DNA of 64,000 nt from positions 10,317,128 through 10,381,127 of the forward strand of contig CM057481.1 in NCBI GenBank assembly GCA_030035585.1, in the 5' to 3' direction. This DNA comes from Dugong dugon (taxonomy: Eukaryota; Chordata; Mammalia; Sirenia; Dugongidae). This document shows positions 31,605 to 43,099 of this stretch, piece after piece. Under the pieces are notes generated by a model. It was given only the letters and a program-made list of their open reading frames with translations, was not told where the DNA came from and did not search any database. The position numbers were made by a program, and so were the translations under genes. Within the stretch, counting starts at the first letter, position 1, and each line of letters opens with the position of its first letter.

Positions 31605-32192
31605 TGTCTTAGTTATCTAGTACTGCTGTAAGAGAAATACCACAAGTGGATGGATTTAACAAACAGAAATGTATTCTCTGGTTTAGAAGGCTAGAAATCT
31701 GCATTCAGGGTGCCAGCTCTAGAAGGCTTTGTCTGTCAGCTCTGGAGGAAGTCCTTGTCTCCTTTCTGTGGGCCCACTGTTCTTGGAGATCTCCATGTGT
31801 CTTGGCATCAGTCTTCCTCTGGATCTAGGAGGTTCTCAGCACAGGGATCCTGGGTCCAAAGGACATACTACGTTCTCGGCTCTTCTTTTTTGGCAGCAGT
31901 GAGGTCCCTCCCCTCTCTGCTCACTTTCCTCTCCTCTTATCTCTTTTAAGATAAAAGATGTGACTCAAGCAAGTGTGTGACTTGAGTCACACACTCTTCT
32001 AAGGCAGTGAGTCAAGATACACCCCACAATGATCCTGCCTCATTAACATATAGAAGTTAGGATTTACAACACATCACAAAATGGAGGATTATTACATCAG
32101 ATCACAAAATAGAGGACAACCACACAGTACGGGGAACCATGGCATAGCCAAGGCGACACATATTTTGGGGGGACACAATTCAGTCCATGATA
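31605..32192 (-). repeat. 5' LTR of the antisense provirus
   Basis: Starts tgtcttagttatctagtact and ends cagtccatgata. The terminal TGTCA is decayed to TATCA. Confidence 0.8.
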
Positions 32193-32194
32193 GC

Positions 32195-33435
32195 CAGTAA
32201 GAGAAATGAAGTCTTGATACATGTTAAACAACGTGGATGGAGCTTGAAGACATTGTGTTGAGTAAAACAAGTCAATCACGAAAGGACAAATATTGTATGA
32301 CCTCATTTATATAAAGACAAGAAGAGGCAAATGTATAAAAACCAGAGTTTATTAGTGGTTATCAGGGGCAGGAGGAGGGGGGGAAAGGAGGTTAGTGCTC
32401 ATGGAGTACTGAGTTTCAATTTACAGTGAAGGAAAAATTGCATTGATTAAGGTAGGGTTGCACAGCCAGTTAATTGCTGTTAATAAGTTGTATACTTATA
32501 AAAAGATGTTGGCAAAAGTTGTGTGAAATATTTATAATAGCTATATTTACAACAACGAAAAAGCTGAGGCTGCTCGTGTACAACCAGACACCTCATGGGA
32601 TTTGGTTCCTTGGTTTAGAGGTTTAGGGTCATGGTTTCATGAGACATCCAGTTAATTGGCCCAGTATTTTATTTAGTGCTTCTGTTCTACCTCCAAATTC
32701 ATTGCATAGTGCCTGCGGTCTTAAAAGCCTGCAAGCGGCCATCCAAGGCACAACAGTTGGTCTCTACTGACCAGGAGCAACAGAGGAAGAAGGAGAACTA
32801 GGAGTAGGAGGAAGAAATGGAATGTACGGCTGACTGCCTCCATGAACAACTGCCCCCTTTACCATGAGACCAGAAGAACTGGTTAGTGCCCAGCTACCAT
32901 TACTGAACGTTTTGATCAAGAATTCTATAGAGGAATCCTGACCAAAAGAGGAAAAATGCAGGACAGAATCTCAAATTTTCATGGAATCCAGATTTTCTGG
33001 AGCCATAGAGCTGGATAAACCCCTGAAACTATTGCCCTGAGATAACCTTTAAACCTTAAACCAAACATATCCTCTAAAGTCTTCTGAAAGCCAAACAATA
33101 GTTTAGCTTAACTAGGAGAAAATGTCTGCCTTGAGCATTGTGCTCCTTTAAGATCTATCTATATGAGATCAAATTGACAACAGCAACTAGAAAGATTACA
33201 TAAGAAACTTAGGGGTCAGTGAGTTTATGTTAATGGAGGAGGAACAACTCAGAAAAAGAGGGTGAGAATGGTTGCACCACTCAAAAAATATAATCATTGT
33301 CACTGAATTGTACATGGAGAAATTGTCGAATTGGTGTATGGTGTATGTTCTGTGTATGTTCTCAGCAACAACAACAACAACAAACTCAATAAGAACAACA
33401 ATGTAGTTTAAAAAATGGGCAAAAGTTTTGGACAC
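32195..33435 (+). mobile_element. L1 3' end with lineage-specific 3'UTR
   Basis: acaacgtggatggagcttga and gacaaatattgtatgacctc are the L1 ORF2 end. The following sequence (ggttatcaggggcaggagga, later gccctgagataacctttaaa) recurs at 56,180-58,010 and, antisense, at 45,355-45,965. Ends in an AAC repeat at about 33,366-33,380. Confidence 0.65.
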
Positions 33436-33565
33436 TTTACCAAAGAATGAATGTGAATGGCACGTAAGTATATGAAAAGATCATTAGTCATGAGGTAAAT
33501 GCAAGGAGATACTTCTACTCACGTACTATAAATTTAAAATTAATAAGACTAACCAGACTTCAAGG
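33436..33565 (+). mobile_element. L1 ORF2 fragment
   Basis: ttaccaaagaatgaatgtga and gatcattagtcatgaggtaa match the mammalian L1 ORF2 3' part. No intact frame. Confidence 0.5.
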
Positions 33566-33576
33566 ACGTGATACAT

Positions 33577-34386
33577 GAAGAAAGCAAGAGGTCATTAAAA
33601 AGACAGGAAAGAAAGAAAAGGCCAAAATGAATGTCCGAGGAGACTCTGAAACTTGCTCTTGAGCATCGAGTAGCTAAAGCAAATGGAAGAAATGATGAAC
33701 TACAAGAGCTGAATAGAAGATTTCAAAGGGTGGCTCGAGAGGACAAAGTAAAGTATTACAAAGACATGTGCAAAGACCTGGAGTGAGAAAACCAAAAGGG
33801 AAGAACACACTTGGCATTTCTCAAGCTGAAAGAACTGAAGAAAAAATTCAAGCCTCGGGTTGCAATGTTGAAGGATTCTACAGGGAAAATATTAAACGAC
33901 ACAGGAAGCATAAAAAAAAGAAGACGGAAGAAATACACAGAGTCACTGCACCAAAAAGAACTGGTTGATATTCAACTATTTCAGGAGGTGGCATATGATC
34001 AGGAACTGACGGTACAGAAGGAAGAAGTCCAAGCTGCACTGAAGGCTCCGGGAATTGACGGAATATCAGTTGAGGTGTTTCAACAAACGGATGCAGCCCT
34101 GTAAGTGCTCACTTGTCTATGCCAAGAAATTTGGAAGACAGCTACCTATTCAACCGACTGGAAGAGATCCAATATTTATGCCTATTCCAAAGAAAGGTGA
34201 TTCAATAGAATGCAGAAATTATCGAACAGTATTATTTATATCACATGCAAGTAATATTTTGCTGAAGATCATTCAAAAGCGGCTGCAGTAGTACATTGAC
34301 AGGGAACTGCCAGAAATTCAAGCGAGAATCAGAAGAGGACGTGGAACGAGGGCTATCAGTGCTGATTTCAGATGGATCCTGGCTGG
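33577..34386 (+). mobile_element. BovB-like RTE fragment, 5' RT region
   Basis: Encodes disrupted RTE peptide pieces such as AFLKLKELKKKFKPRVAMLK and IPKKGDSIECRNYRT in different frames. Ends abruptly inside the reverse transcriptase, where an unrelated LTR-like sequence begins. Homologous to 39,900-40,740. Confidence 0.85.
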
Positions 34387-34855
34387 TCTCTGCCCCTTGT
34401 TCAGCAGTTGACTAAGTTCACTGTCCAACCACTCCTCTTATCAGGGTCTCAGACACCTGGGCCCCTATGCACCTGCCCTAATCGCCCCAGGGCCAGGTAC
34501 CCAACAACTAGGGACAACCCCTATACCCCCTGAAGCCTGCAGAATTATTCAAAATGCCCGATCCTCAGGAAGACCATGCAACCTAGCTAATCTCGCCCTG
34601 TATGCCATACATAAGCCCTCTCCTAAAATTCCAGCTTATTATTACCTCGTGCCCAGGCACAACCCCCTGTGTGGCCCTGAGTCATGGCGTTCTGTGCCTT
34701 CCTGTCTCTGTGAGCTGTAAATATAATAAACCTATTGCTTTTCATGTCCTCCCTGACTGCTCTTCCCCGCTTCTCACCCGACTTAACCATCCCATGAATC
34801 TGTTAGAGAAGGCAGTACCTGCATGTAAAACCTCCAGAGAATGACTGCCTACTAA
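34387..34855 (+). mobile_element. Possible solo LTR of unassigned ERV
   Basis: C-rich sequence with a possible TATA-like catacataag at about 34,607-34,616 and AATAAA at 34,735-34,740, about 130 bp apart, as in a U3-R-U5 layout. No internal region, no clear ends. Inference only. Confidence 0.35.
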
Positions 34856-35247
34856 AATCAAAGGTTTATATAGGACCCCATTTCCTAACGTAATAGAGAA
34901 ATGTCTAGAATATAATAAAAAGTCACCCATTATATCAAAAAACAGACAAATCATAACTTGGATGAGAGTGGACAATCAATTGATGCCAATACCGAGATGA
35001 GTCAAATGTTGGCATTATCTGATTAGGATTTTAAAGCAGCCATTATAAAAAAGCTTCAACAATGAATTACAAATTATTGTAAAACAAATGGAAAAAATAG
35101 AAAATCTCAGAAAAGAAATAGAACTTATAAAAAAGAACAAATGGAAATTATAGTACTTAAAAATAAAATCACAAAAATAAAGCAGGAGTGGTTATATTAA
35201 TATCCAATAAAGTAGACTTCAGAGCAAAGAAAATTACAGTAGCCCCC

Positions 35248-35720
35248 TATCATGGATTGAATTGTATCCCCCAAAAATATGTGTCAACTTGGTTAGGCCA
35301 TGATTCCCAGGATTGTGTGGTTGTCCTCCATTTTGTGATTGTAATTCTATGTAAAAGAGGATTAGGATAGGATTGTAACACCTTTACTAAGGTCACATCT
35401 CTGATCAAATGTAAAGGGAGTTTCCCTGGGGTGTAGCCTGTACCACCTTTTATCTTACAAGAGATAAAAGGGAAGCAAGCAGAGAGGGAGAACCTCATAC
35501 AACCAAGAAAGAAGCACCAGGAGCAGAGCACGTCCCTTGGACCCGGGGTCCCTGTGCGAAGGACCATATCCAAAGGAAGATTGATGACAAGGACCTTCCT
35601 TCAGAGCTGATGCCCTGAAATTGGATTCTAGCCTACTAGACTGTGAGACAATAAATTTCTCTTTGTTAAAGCCATCTACTTGTGGTATTTCTGTTATAGC
35701 AGCACTAGATGACTAAGACA
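35248..35720 (+). repeat. 5' LTR
   Basis: tatcatggattgaattgtat to gactaagaca. AATAAA near 35,650 and the polyadenylation region are as in other copies. Confidence 0.85.
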
Positions 35721-36631
35721 GAATTTGGTACCAGGAGTATGGTGCTGCTCTCACAAATACCTAAAATGTGGAAGCAGTTTTGAAACTGAATGGATGGAGG
35801 ACCCAGAAGGAAGTGAGGAGAGCTGTTACACTGGAGACAGTGCAGATGGTGAGAAGCAGCAGCAGAACGAGAAGACCAGTGCCAGATAGCGCTGGAGCTG
35901 AAGCAAGGAGCGAGAGAGCTGAGTGCCTGTGCGCAAGAGGCTTCCTGGCAGAGTGGGTTGCCTTCAGGCACTTAACGGTGGAGCTTCTGAGTTTTGGAAC
36001 ACTTTCTCCAGCAGGGCAGATGTGGGCATGAGGCCAGAGGGCCGAGAGGCCAAGGAACACAGGAAGCCGAGCTGCTTCAGTCTCACAATGTATGGCCATG
36101 ACCTCTGGGGTTTCAAAGAGTGGAGTCATGGCCTCTGGTGTTTCTAAGGGTGGAGTCACCACTCCAATGGACTAGGAGAATGGTGCACCTAAAGCCAACG
36201 GAGCAGAGTTGCCATCCCAATGGGCCTGGAAGGTGGGGCTGAAGCCCAGGGCCAAGGGGTCTCCACTTAGAATCTGGAGAGTGTGGCCAATACCTAGAGT
36301 CTGGAGGGAGGGCCATTGTGTGAATGGTCTCAGAGATGAGAGGATTATTTTCAAGCCTTGAGGGCTAACGTAATGTGTACTGCTAACTTGCTTGATGCCT
36401 GTTATACCTTCTTTCCCTCCAATTTCTCCCATTTGTAATGGAAATGTCTAGCTTGTCCTATTCTGCCGTTACACTTTGGAAGGAGATAACTTGTATTCTC
36501 GATTTCACAGATGAAGAGGAATTTTTTTATTTTGGACTTGGAGTTGATTTAAGACTTTCGCTATGATATGATGGGATGAATGTGTCTTACATGTAGCAAG
36601 GACATGAATTTTTGGGGGCCAAAGGGTGGAA

Positions 36632-37143
36632 TGTCATGGATTAAATTGTGTCCCAAAAAATATGTGTCAACTTGGTTAGGCCATGATTCCCAGTACTGTG
36701 TGGTTGTTCTCCATTTTGTGATTGTAATTTTATGTGAAAGAGGATTAGGGTGGGATTGTAACACCTTACTAAGGTCACATCCCTGATCCAATGTAAAGGG
36801 AGTTCCCCTGGGGTGTAGCCGGCACCACCTTTTATCTTACAAGAGATAAAAGGAAAGGGAAGCAAGCAGAGAGTAGGAGACCTCCTACCACCAAGAATGC
36901 AGCACCAGGAGCAGAGCATGTACTTTGGACCTGGAGTCCCTGTGGCTGAGAAGCTCATCGACCAGGGCAAGATTGATGACAAGGACCTTCCTCCAGAGCT
37001 GACAGAGAGAGAAAGCCTTCCCCTGGAGCTGATGCCCTGAATTTGGACTTGTAGCCTACTGGACTTTGAGAAAACAAATTTCTCTTTGTTAAAGCCATCC
37101 ACTTGTGGTACTTCTGTTATAGTGGCACTAGATGACTAAGACA
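36632..37143 (+). repeat. 3' LTR
   Basis: tgtcatggattaaattgtgt to gactaagaca, followed by a run of G. Confidence 0.85.
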
Positions 37144-38374
37144 AGGGGGGGGGGGTGGCTACTATACTAGAGAAAAAGAGGAACATCATATAATGATGAA
37201 AGGATCAATCCACTAAGAAGACCTATGATCTTAAATGTGTAGGCACCAAACAACAGAGCCTCAAAACAATCAGAATAAACACTGATAGAGCAAAAAAGGG
37301 AAATAAATAAACTCACAAGTATAGTTAGGGATTTCAACACCCCCCTATCAGCAGATGATAGAAATACTAGACAAAAAATCAGCAAGGATCTAGAAGACTA
37401 AACAACACAATCAACAGGATCTAATTGACATATGTAGAATACTACACTCAACAACAGAATACATATTTTTCCCAAGCACTCATAGAGTATGCACCAAGAT
37501 AGACCATATCCTGGGTCATAAAACAAATCTCAACAAATTTCAAATAACTGAAATCATACAGAGTATGTTCTTTGATGATAATGGAATCAAAGTAGAAATG
37601 AATAACAAAGGAAAATCTCTACACACATGGAAATTAAACAACTTCTAAATAATCCATGAGTCAAACAGGAAGTCTCAAAGGAAATTAAAAAAATACATAG
37701 AGTTGAGTGAAAATTAAAATACAACATGTGAAAATATGTGTGATGTAGCTAATATAGTGCTGAGGGAAATTTATCTGACTGAAATGCTTACGTTAGAAAC
37801 AAGGGAAGGTCTACTTAATGAAACTAGAAAGAGAAGAGCAATGTGAAACCTCAGCAAGCCAAAGGAAGGAAATAAGGGCAGAAATCTATGAAAATGAAAA
37901 TAGGAAAGCAATAGAGAAAATCAATGAAACAAAAAGCTGGTCATTAAAAAAAATAAAATTGATAAATCTGTATCAACACTAACAAATATAAAAAGAGAGA
38001 AGACACAAATCAGGAATTAAATAGGGGATATCATCACATACCCACAGCCATTAAGAGTATAAGGGAATACTACAAACAATTTTGCACTTTAAAGTTTGGC
38101 AGTTTAGATGCTACCAATTCCTTGAAAACTACAAACTACCAAAACTCAACCAAGATAAAGTAGATACTCTGAATAGTCCTATAACTATTAAAGAAAATTA
38201 AAGTTGTAATTTAAAAACTCCCAAAAAAGAAATTTCCAGGCCCAGATGGTTTCACTGGAGAGTTCTACCAAATGGTTAAAGAACCAACACCAGTTTTATA
38301 CAATCTTCCATAATACAGAAGAGGAAACATTTCCCAACTCATTTTATAAGGCTAGTATTACCCTCTTACAGTCA

Positions 38375-38708
38375 TCTGCAGAGGTGGATGGACTCACACC
38401 CAAAATTTGATTTGGATGTCGAGACTGATGATGTTACACACACACCAAAAGGGAATGAAAATGTTTATTACAAAGAAAGGAGACTGGCCTGGATTTTTAT
38501 TGTGGTTAGGGGTTTGGGCCAGGGTGAGTTCCTACGCAGGCAGGGGCTTGCGTGGGTTGAATCTTCTACCAGTACCAAAGGAAGGAGCACCCAGGCTTTC
38601 TTATTAGCTTGCCCATAGGTAGGGCACAAGGGGAAAAGAGAGCGGTGAGGCTTAAAAGCTGTCAGCAAACATAAAAAAAAAAAAAAAATGGAGTCAGAAT
38701 CCTCGTTA
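38375..38708 (-). mobile_element. Unassigned insert in L1, perhaps an antisense LTR
   Basis: About 330 bp without L1 similarity separates two adjoining L1 ORF2 pieces. It contains atgtttattacaaag (antisense poly(A) signal type) and an A15 run at about 38,671-38,687. Family not recognised. Confidence 0.35.
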
Positions 38709-38822
38709 CGTACTCTGATACCAAAACCAGGCAAAGACAAAACAAAAAAGAAAACTACAGAGGTAATATCACTCATGATCTAAGGTACAAAAATCCTCAA
38801 CAAAATAGTAGCAAACCTAATT

Positions 38823-39185
38823 GAATTGTGTTGGCGAAGAATATTGAATATACCATGGACTGCCAAAAGAACGAACAAATTTATCTTGGAAGAAGTACAA
38901 CCAGAACGCTCCTTAGAAGCAAGGGTGGTGAGACCACATCTCACATACTTTGGACATGTTATCAGGAGGGATCAGTCCCTAGAGAAGGACATCATGCTTG
39001 GTAAAGTAGAGGCTCAGCAAAAAACAGGAAGACCCTCAACAAGATGGACTGACACAGTGGCTGCAACAATGGCCTCAAGCATAACAACTATTGTGATGAT
39101 GGCACAGGACTGAGCAGTGTTTTGTTCTGTTATACATAGAGTCGCTATGAGTCGGAACCAACTGGACGGCACCTAACAACAACAA
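38823..39185 (+). mobile_element. BovB-like RTE 3' end
   Basis: Encodes the RTE C-terminal region, e.g. CWRRILNIPWTAKRTNK and GRPSTRWTDTVA, then gagtcggaaccaactggacg and an AAC-repeat tail. Inserted at aatt in L1. Confidence 0.88.
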
Positions 39186-39324
39186 TTCAACAAGGTACTG
39201 TATAAAAACAAATCGACCCAGTGTTACCTAACAACAACAGCATAAAAAGAATTACACCCCACGACCAAATAAGATTTATTGCAGGTATACAAGGCTGTTG
39301 TGATCCATCGTTAGATATCCAATT

Positions 39325-41787
39325 AACATGACTATTATTCATATTTACACATCAACCACAAATGCCCGAGATGAAGAAATTGAAGAATTTTGTGAACTAC
39401 TGCAGTCTAAAATTGATCAACTATGCAATCAAGATGTATTTATAATTACTGGTAATTGGAATGTGAAAGTTGGAAGTGAAGAAGAATCAGTACGTAGTGG
39501 GAAAGTATGGCCTTGGTGATAGAAACAACCCAGAGATTGCATGATTGAATTCTGCATGACCAATGACTTATTCATCAGAAATACATTTGTTCAACGGCAT
39601 AACCAATGACTATAGTCATGGACTTTGCCAGATGGACTACACAGGAATCAAATCAATTACATCAATGGAAAAAGCCAGTGGAGAAGCTCTATCAAGACAG
39701 AGCCAGGGGCTACTATGGAACAGACCATCAATTACTAATGTGCAAGTTCAAGTCGAAGCTGAAGAAAAACAAAGCAAGTCCATGACAGCCAACGTTCAAC
39801 CTTGAACACATCCTGCCTGAATCTAGAGACCATCTCTAGAACAGATTTGATGCACTGAGCACTAATGACCAAAAACCAGGAGAATTGTGGGACAACACCA
39901 ATAACGTCATGAATGAAGAAACTGAAAGATCATTAAACATGGAGAAGACCAAAATGGATGTCAGAAGAAACTCTGACTTGCTCTTAAATGCGGAGTAGCT
40001 AAAGCAAACAGAAGAAATGCTGAAGTAAAAGAGCTGAACAGAAGATTTCAAAGGGTAGCTGGAAAAGACAAGGTAAAGTATTAAGATGAAATGTGTGCAA
40101 AGGCCAGGAGTTAGAAAATGAAAAGGGAGGAACACAATTGGCATTTCTCAAGCTGAAGGAACTGAAGAGAAAAGGTAAGCCTCGAGCTGCGATACTGAAT
40201 AATTCTATGAGTAAAAAACTGAATGACACAGGAAGTATCAAAAGAAAATGGAAGGATTATACAGAGTCACTGTACCAAAAACAATTGATCAACATTCATC
40301 CATGTCAAAAGGTAGCATATGATCAAGAACCACTGGTACTGAAAGAAGTTGAAGCTGCACTGAAGGCACTGGAGAAAAACAAGGCGCCAGAAATTGACAG
40401 AATACCAACTGAGATGCTTCAACAAGCAAATGCTACGCTGGAAGCTTTTACCATCTATGTCAAGAAATCTGAAAGAGAGTTACCTGGCCAACCAACTGGA
40501 AGAGATCCATATTCATGTCCTTTCCAAAGAGGCAATCAAACAATGTAGAAATTATCAAACAATATCATTAATATCACAGGCTAGCAAAATTCTGCTGAAA
40601 ATAATTTAAAAACAACTGCAGCTGTGCATCAACAGGGAACTGCTAGACGTTCAAGCCAGATTCAGAAGAGGACATGGAATGAGGAAAAGCATTGCTGCTG
40701 TCAGATGGATCTTGGCCGAAAGCAGACAATACCAGAAAGATGTTTATCTGTATTTTATCAACTACGTGAAGGCATTCGACTGTGTGGATCATAACGACTT
40801 ACGGATAACATTGCAAAGAATGAGAATTTCAGAACACGTAATTGTGCTCATGTGGAACTTGTACATGGATCAAGAGGCAGCTGTTCAAACAGAACAAGGG
40901 AATGCTGTTCAGAATACTGTGGCAGAGTTTTATCTTTTCACTTATTCAACCTGTATGCTGAACAAATAATCCCCAACGCTAGACTATATGAAGAAGAATG
41001 CAGGATCAGAATTGGAGGAAGACTCATTAACCACTTTTTTTTTTTGCTGAAAATGAAGACAACTTGAAGCACGTACTAATGAAGGTCAAAGACTACATTA
41101 CAGCCTTCAGTATGAATTATACCTGGACAAAAAGAAAATTAAAATCCTCATAATGCAGCCAATAAACATCATAATAACAAGTGAAGAGACTGAAGTTGTC
41201 AAGGATTTCATTCAACAATCCATGCCCACAGAAGCAGCAGTCAAGAAATCAAATGATGTTTTGCATTGGGCAAATCTGCTGCAAAAGACCTCTTTAAAAT
41301 CTTAAAAAGCAAAGATGTCACTTTGATGACTAAGGTGCACCTGACCCAAGCCATGGTGTCTGTAATCACCTCGTGTGCATGTGAAAGCTGGACAATGAAC
41401 AAAGAAGACCAAAGAAAAATCGATACATTTGAATTGTGGTGTTGGCAAAGAATATTGAATATATTATGGACTGCCAGAAGAATGAACAAATCAGTCTTGG
41501 AGGAAGTACAACCAGAATGCTCTATAGAAGCAAGATGGTGAGACTTTGTTTTGCTTACCTTGGACGTGTCATCAGGATAGACCAGTCACTAGAAAAAGGT
41601 ATCATGTTTGGTAGAGTAGAGGGTCAGTGAAACACGGGAAACCCACAATGAGATGGATTGACACAATAGCTCCAACAATGAGCTCAAACGTACCAACAAT
41701 TGTATGGATGGTTTAGGACTGGGCAATGTTTTGTTCTGTTACACATAAGGTTGCCATGAGTCAGAGCCAACTCAAGGGCAACTAACA
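39325..41787 (+). mobile_element. BovB-like RTE, 2.5 kb, endonuclease and RT, defective
   Basis: The longest RTE copy here. Part of the AP-like endonuclease (ITGNWNVKVGSEE) is followed by RT (YINYVKAFDCVDH-type at 40,758-40,800) and the C-terminal region CWQRILNILWTARRMNKSV. Many stops and frame changes. The YADD catalytic segment is missing, replaced by a T run at about 41,035-41,045. The full family length is about 3.2 kb, so the 5' end is truncated. Confidence 0.88.
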
Positions 41788-42427
41788 ACAGGAAACTAAT
41801 GCAGATATTTTCACTAGATACAGAATTCTAAGCTGACACCCTTTCCCCCAGTCCCTCCCACCCAATATTTTTAAGATGCCATTGCATTGTCTTCTGGGTT
41901 GCATAGTTTCTGACAAGAAGTCTGTGGTTATTTTTGATCTTTGTTCTTTATGTAATACGGGTTTTTGTTTTGTTTATGGCTTCTCAAGGTTTTCTCTTAA
42001 TCGTTGCTTTCCAGCAGTTTGATTCGGATGTGCCTTGGTATGATGTGTGTTTGTGTGTGTGTGTTTGTGTGTACCCTGCTTAGCGTTCACTGAATTTCTT
42101 GGATTTTGGAGTTTATAATTTTCATAAAATTTAGAAAATTACAGGCATTTGTTCCTTCAAATAGTTTTTTTCGCCCCTTCTTTCTGGGATTTCATTTATA
42201 CATATATAGACAACTGTATATATTCCCACAGGTCACTGAGGCGCTTGTTATTTTTTTTCCAATCCTTTTTTTCTACTTGTGATTCATTTTTTATAGATTC
42301 TACCTTAGGTTTCCAGATCACTGGTTTATTTTTTGGCAATGTCTAATCTTGTTAATGCTATTAATGTGGATTGAATTGTGCCCCCAAAAAGTACGTGTTG
42401 TAAATCCTAACCTCTATACCTGTGGTT

Positions 42428-42636
42428 GAAGAAGTCCTGGTGGCACAGTGATTAAAGAGCTTGGCTGCTAACCGAAAGGTCAATAGTTCAAACCCACCAG
42501 CCACTCTGGGGGAGAAAGACGTGGCAGTCTGTTTTTTCCATAAAGATTACAGCCTTGGAAACCCTAGGGGACAGTTCTCTTCTGTCCTGTAGGGTCATTA
42601 TGAGTTGCAGTCGACTTGATGGCAACGCATTTGGGG
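42428..42636 (+). mobile_element. AfroSINE in LTR, perfect 13-bp TSD
   Basis: gaagaagtcctggtggcaca to ggcaacgcatttgggg. Identical flanks tatacctgtggtt at 42,415-42,427 and 42,637-42,649. Confidence 0.95.
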
Positions 42637-42992
42637 TATACCTGTGGTTATAATCCCATTTGGGAGTTGGTTTTCTTTGTTATGTTAAAAGGCCGTATTA
42701 GTGTAGGGTACGTTTTATTCCAGTCATCTTTGAGATATATAAAGAGCAGATTAGGACAGAGGAGCAAGCACAAATGGGGGAAGACAGATGCCTTACCACA
42801 CAAAGATCACCAAGGAGCCAAGGAATAGAAGTTGAAGAGAGAGAGGAACTTCCCCCAGAGCTGACAGAGATAAAGAGCGTTCTCCTAGAGCCAGCACCCT
42901 AAATTTGGACTTCTAGCCTCCTAAACTGTGAAACAATAGATTTCTGTTCATTAAAGCCACCCACTTGTGGTATTTCTGCTATAGCAGCACTA

Positions 42993-43099
42993 CCGTATTT
43001 TCATGCAAATAACGCACACCTTCTGAAAATGCCTCGCGGGAGGAGGGAGCAATTGGCAAACAAATGTAGAAGGCGCATGTTATTTGTGTAAAAATACGG
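42993..43099. mobile_element. Tc1/mariner-like MITE, 107 bp, in LTR
   Basis: Near-palindromic, with terminal inverted repeats of about 32 bp (25 of 32 matching) beginning CCGTATTTT. Flanked by TA on both sides (42,991-42,992; 43,100-43,101). Removing it restores the LTR end gcactagataactaagaca seen in sister copies. Confidence 0.8.

Larger units (their letters stand above)
29300..32192 (-). mobile_element. Complete non-autonomous MaLR-type provirus, antisense
   Basis: Two LTRs (29,300-29,876 and 31,605-32,192) of the same family flank a 1.7-kb internal part. Read on the minus strand, the LTRs begin near tgtcatgg/tatcatgg and end aagaca. The internal part starts next to a tRNA-Leu-like primer site (ggacttggtaccggaag) and ends in a purine tract (tttgggggtccaaagggtag). 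That layout is the mammalian-apparent LTR (ERVL-MaLR) plan. No gag or pol can be recognised. An AfroSINE sits inside at 31,343-31,485. I see no clear 5-bp target duplication. Confidence 0.8.
35248..37143 (+). mobile_element. Complete non-autonomous MaLR-type provirus, sense
   Basis: 5' LTR 35,248-35,720, internal 35,721-36,631, 3' LTR 36,632-37,143. The primer-binding region directly after the 5' LTR reads tttggtaccaggagtatggt, the tRNA-Leu type of MaLR. The purine tract tttgggggccaaagggtgga precedes the 3' LTR. The 0.9-kb internal part has no recognisable protein. The 5' LTR lacks about 35 bp (gctgacagagagagaaagcc region) present in the 3' LTR. Inserted in L1. Confidence 0.85.
34860..39325 (+). 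mobile_element. L1, several pieces, broken by later insertions
   Basis: L1 pieces at about 34,860-35,247 (5' part and start of ORF2), 37,157-38,374 (ORF2 endonuclease to RT), 38,709-38,822 and 39,239-39,325 run in order. For example, ccataccctgggtcat-type and gataccaaaaccaggcaaag are L1 landmarks. Between them lie a MaLR provirus, an unassigned insert and an RTE piece. All frames are broken. Confidence 0.7.

Noticed and set aside
33366..33380. CRISPR-like or tandem array
   Set aside because: Only a short AAC repeat at a retroposon tail; recurring blocks across the window are dispersed SINEs with unrelated spacing.
35761..36162. 133-codon minus-strand frame in the sense provirus
   Set aside because: Antisense to the provirus interior; no recognisable domain; overlaps other chance frames.
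40093..40969. RT-like open frames as a live gene
   Set aside because: They are pieces of a decayed BovB-like RTE with stops, frame changes and a missing catalytic motif.
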